DNA from: Symbiodinium natans
Taxonomy: Eukaryota; Sar; Dinophyceae; Suessiales; Symbiodiniaceae
NCBI GenBank assembly: GCA_905221605.1
Contig: CAJNDS010000020.1
Location: 1 to 64,000, forward strand
Direction: 5' to 3'
Length of the DNA: 64,000 bases
This document shows, piece after piece, positions 63,486-64,000 of this stretch (positions within the stretch are counted from its first letter, which is position 1; every line of letters starts with the position of its first letter). The notes beneath the pieces were generated by a model, which made no database searches, was not told the DNA's origin, and saw nothing but the letters and a program-made list of their open reading frames with translations. The position numbers and the translations under genes were made by a program.

Positions 63486-63956
63486 CTACTCAGCAACTTC
63501 GAACTGAAAGGACAGCTCAACTGGCTTGGTCCAGCCCAGCATGGACCTTGGCCGCCCTCCCACCGACACGGGCATCTTGAAAGCCATGACGTCCAGGACC
63601 ACCCAGCCGAAAAACCGCTTAGCACCCGAGGACCACCAATCGAATGGACTGTCGACCTCGATGAGCGTATCCTGCCTGTGAGAGTCGAAGTCCCGATCGT
63701 CCAAGAACTCGGTCGCCCCAGCAAAGGTGATGATGCCCAGGACCTGAGCCCGTGAAGGAGGAGGGCCAATCTCCGTGTCCACGATGGCACCCTTGGTGGA
63801 CCCGGCGCCGACGGTCTCTATGAGGAAGAGCTGCTCGCCCTCCGAAAAGCACTGGTAGTGACCGAGGGCGTACTTCCTCACCTCCATCTTTTTGCGCCCA
63901 AGCATCAACAGCCGACTCCATGGGTACTGGACATTGAGGCCGCAAAGCGAGAGGCG
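63486..63956 (-). CDS. ASCH-like domain protein, C-terminal exon
   Basis: After a T-rich acceptor ending CGACTCAG the frame reads RLSLCGLNVQYPWSRLLMLG, RKKMEVRKYALGHYQCF, GEQLFLIETVG, AQVLGIITFAGATEFLD, then SPFDWWSSGAKRFFGWVVLD and MLGWTKPVELSFQFEVAE before TAG at 63,486. The order PWS..LL.G.K..EVRKY, G..L.LIET, V.G.I.F and GW.V is that of ASCH/PUA-like domains, which bind RNA or nucleotides; related proteins are frequent in dinoflagellates. The N-terminal part is outside the window. A donor (GAA|GTTGCT) close to the stop leaves open that the protein continues. Two other long frames over the region are shadows. Confidence 0.65.
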   Translation of the reverse strand, partial: RLSLCGLNVQYPWSRLLMLGRKKMEVRKYALGHYQCFSEGEQLFLIETVGAGSTKGAIVDTEIGPPPSRAQVLGIITFAGATEFLDDRDFDSHRQDTLIEVDSPFDWWSSGAKRFFGWVVLDVMAFKMPVSVGGRPRSMLGWTKPVELSFQFEVAE

Positions 63957-64000
63957 CTGAGTCGACAAAAAAACTTCATTGGACACCGAAGCAGGCAAGT

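Noticed and set aside
1..64000. tRNA, rRNA, CRISPR array or spliced-leader gene
   Set aside because: No cloverleaf, conserved rRNA segment or repeat-spacer array was seen; I did not find the dinoflagellate spliced-leader sequence, although an exhaustive search by eye is not possible.

Overview
The window looks like nuclear DNA of a dinoflagellate, probably a Symbiodinium-like member of the Suessiales. The evidence is: a DNA-methyltransferase-like gene of a type common in dinoflagellate genomes, split into many short exons on the minus strand; two ankyrin-repeat genes with the N-terminal ubiquitin-like module typical of dinoflagellate ankyrin proteins; an ASCH-type domain exon at the right edge with dinoflagellate wording; introns that include a probable GA-AG intron; and thousands of copies of the plant/alveolate telomere heptamer TTTAGGG inside the chromosome. 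No rRNA, tRNA, CRISPR or bacterial feature was seen.

There are three compartments. (1) 1-13,647: introns full of TA, CA, GA and CT microsatellites, with minus-strand exons from about 13.0 kb down to 2.6 kb. The best resolved part is 2,636-4,750, where seven exons join in frame into a protein with FAG, PDCSSFS and EQPSS motifs. Upstream exons on the same strand include a 392-codon low-complexity K/A/R-rich exon (8,287-9,464) and an acidic, proline-rich exon (11,032-11,722). A 109-125 bp tandem repeat at 880-1,950 is open in several frames. (2) 13,648-62,642: a 49 kb block in which (CCCTAAA)n and (TTTAGGG)n arrays alternate. About 35 GC-rich islands of 50-130 bp lie in the arrangement (CCCTAAA)n-island-(TTTAGGG)n, and many begin with a pyrimidine-rich YAG just after the left array and end at the GT of GTTTAGGG. 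I read most of the block as plus-strand mini-exons separated by introns whose two ends are inverted telomere-like arrays. Many islands are open on both strands, so strand and coding status are inferred. Inside the putative introns sit at least seven families of 95-130 bp terminal-inverted-repeat elements (MITE-like). Two intronless tandem ankyrin genes (16,407-17,498 and 18,453-19,565) lie in this block, as does an exon resembling the motif-A part of a positive-strand RNA-virus RNA polymerase (52,836-53,119). (3) 62,643-64,000: TA/TAGA microsatellites return, with minus-strand exons ending in the ASCH-like exon cut by the window edge.

Among intact genes, the ankyrin pair are recent duplicates. 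One carries a MITE just upstream of its start codon that the other lacks, and the second carries a TTTAGGG array that the first lacks, so both element types have moved or expanded recently. No operon-like cooperation can be inferred. All exon boundaries below were read by eye, without transcript data or database searches.
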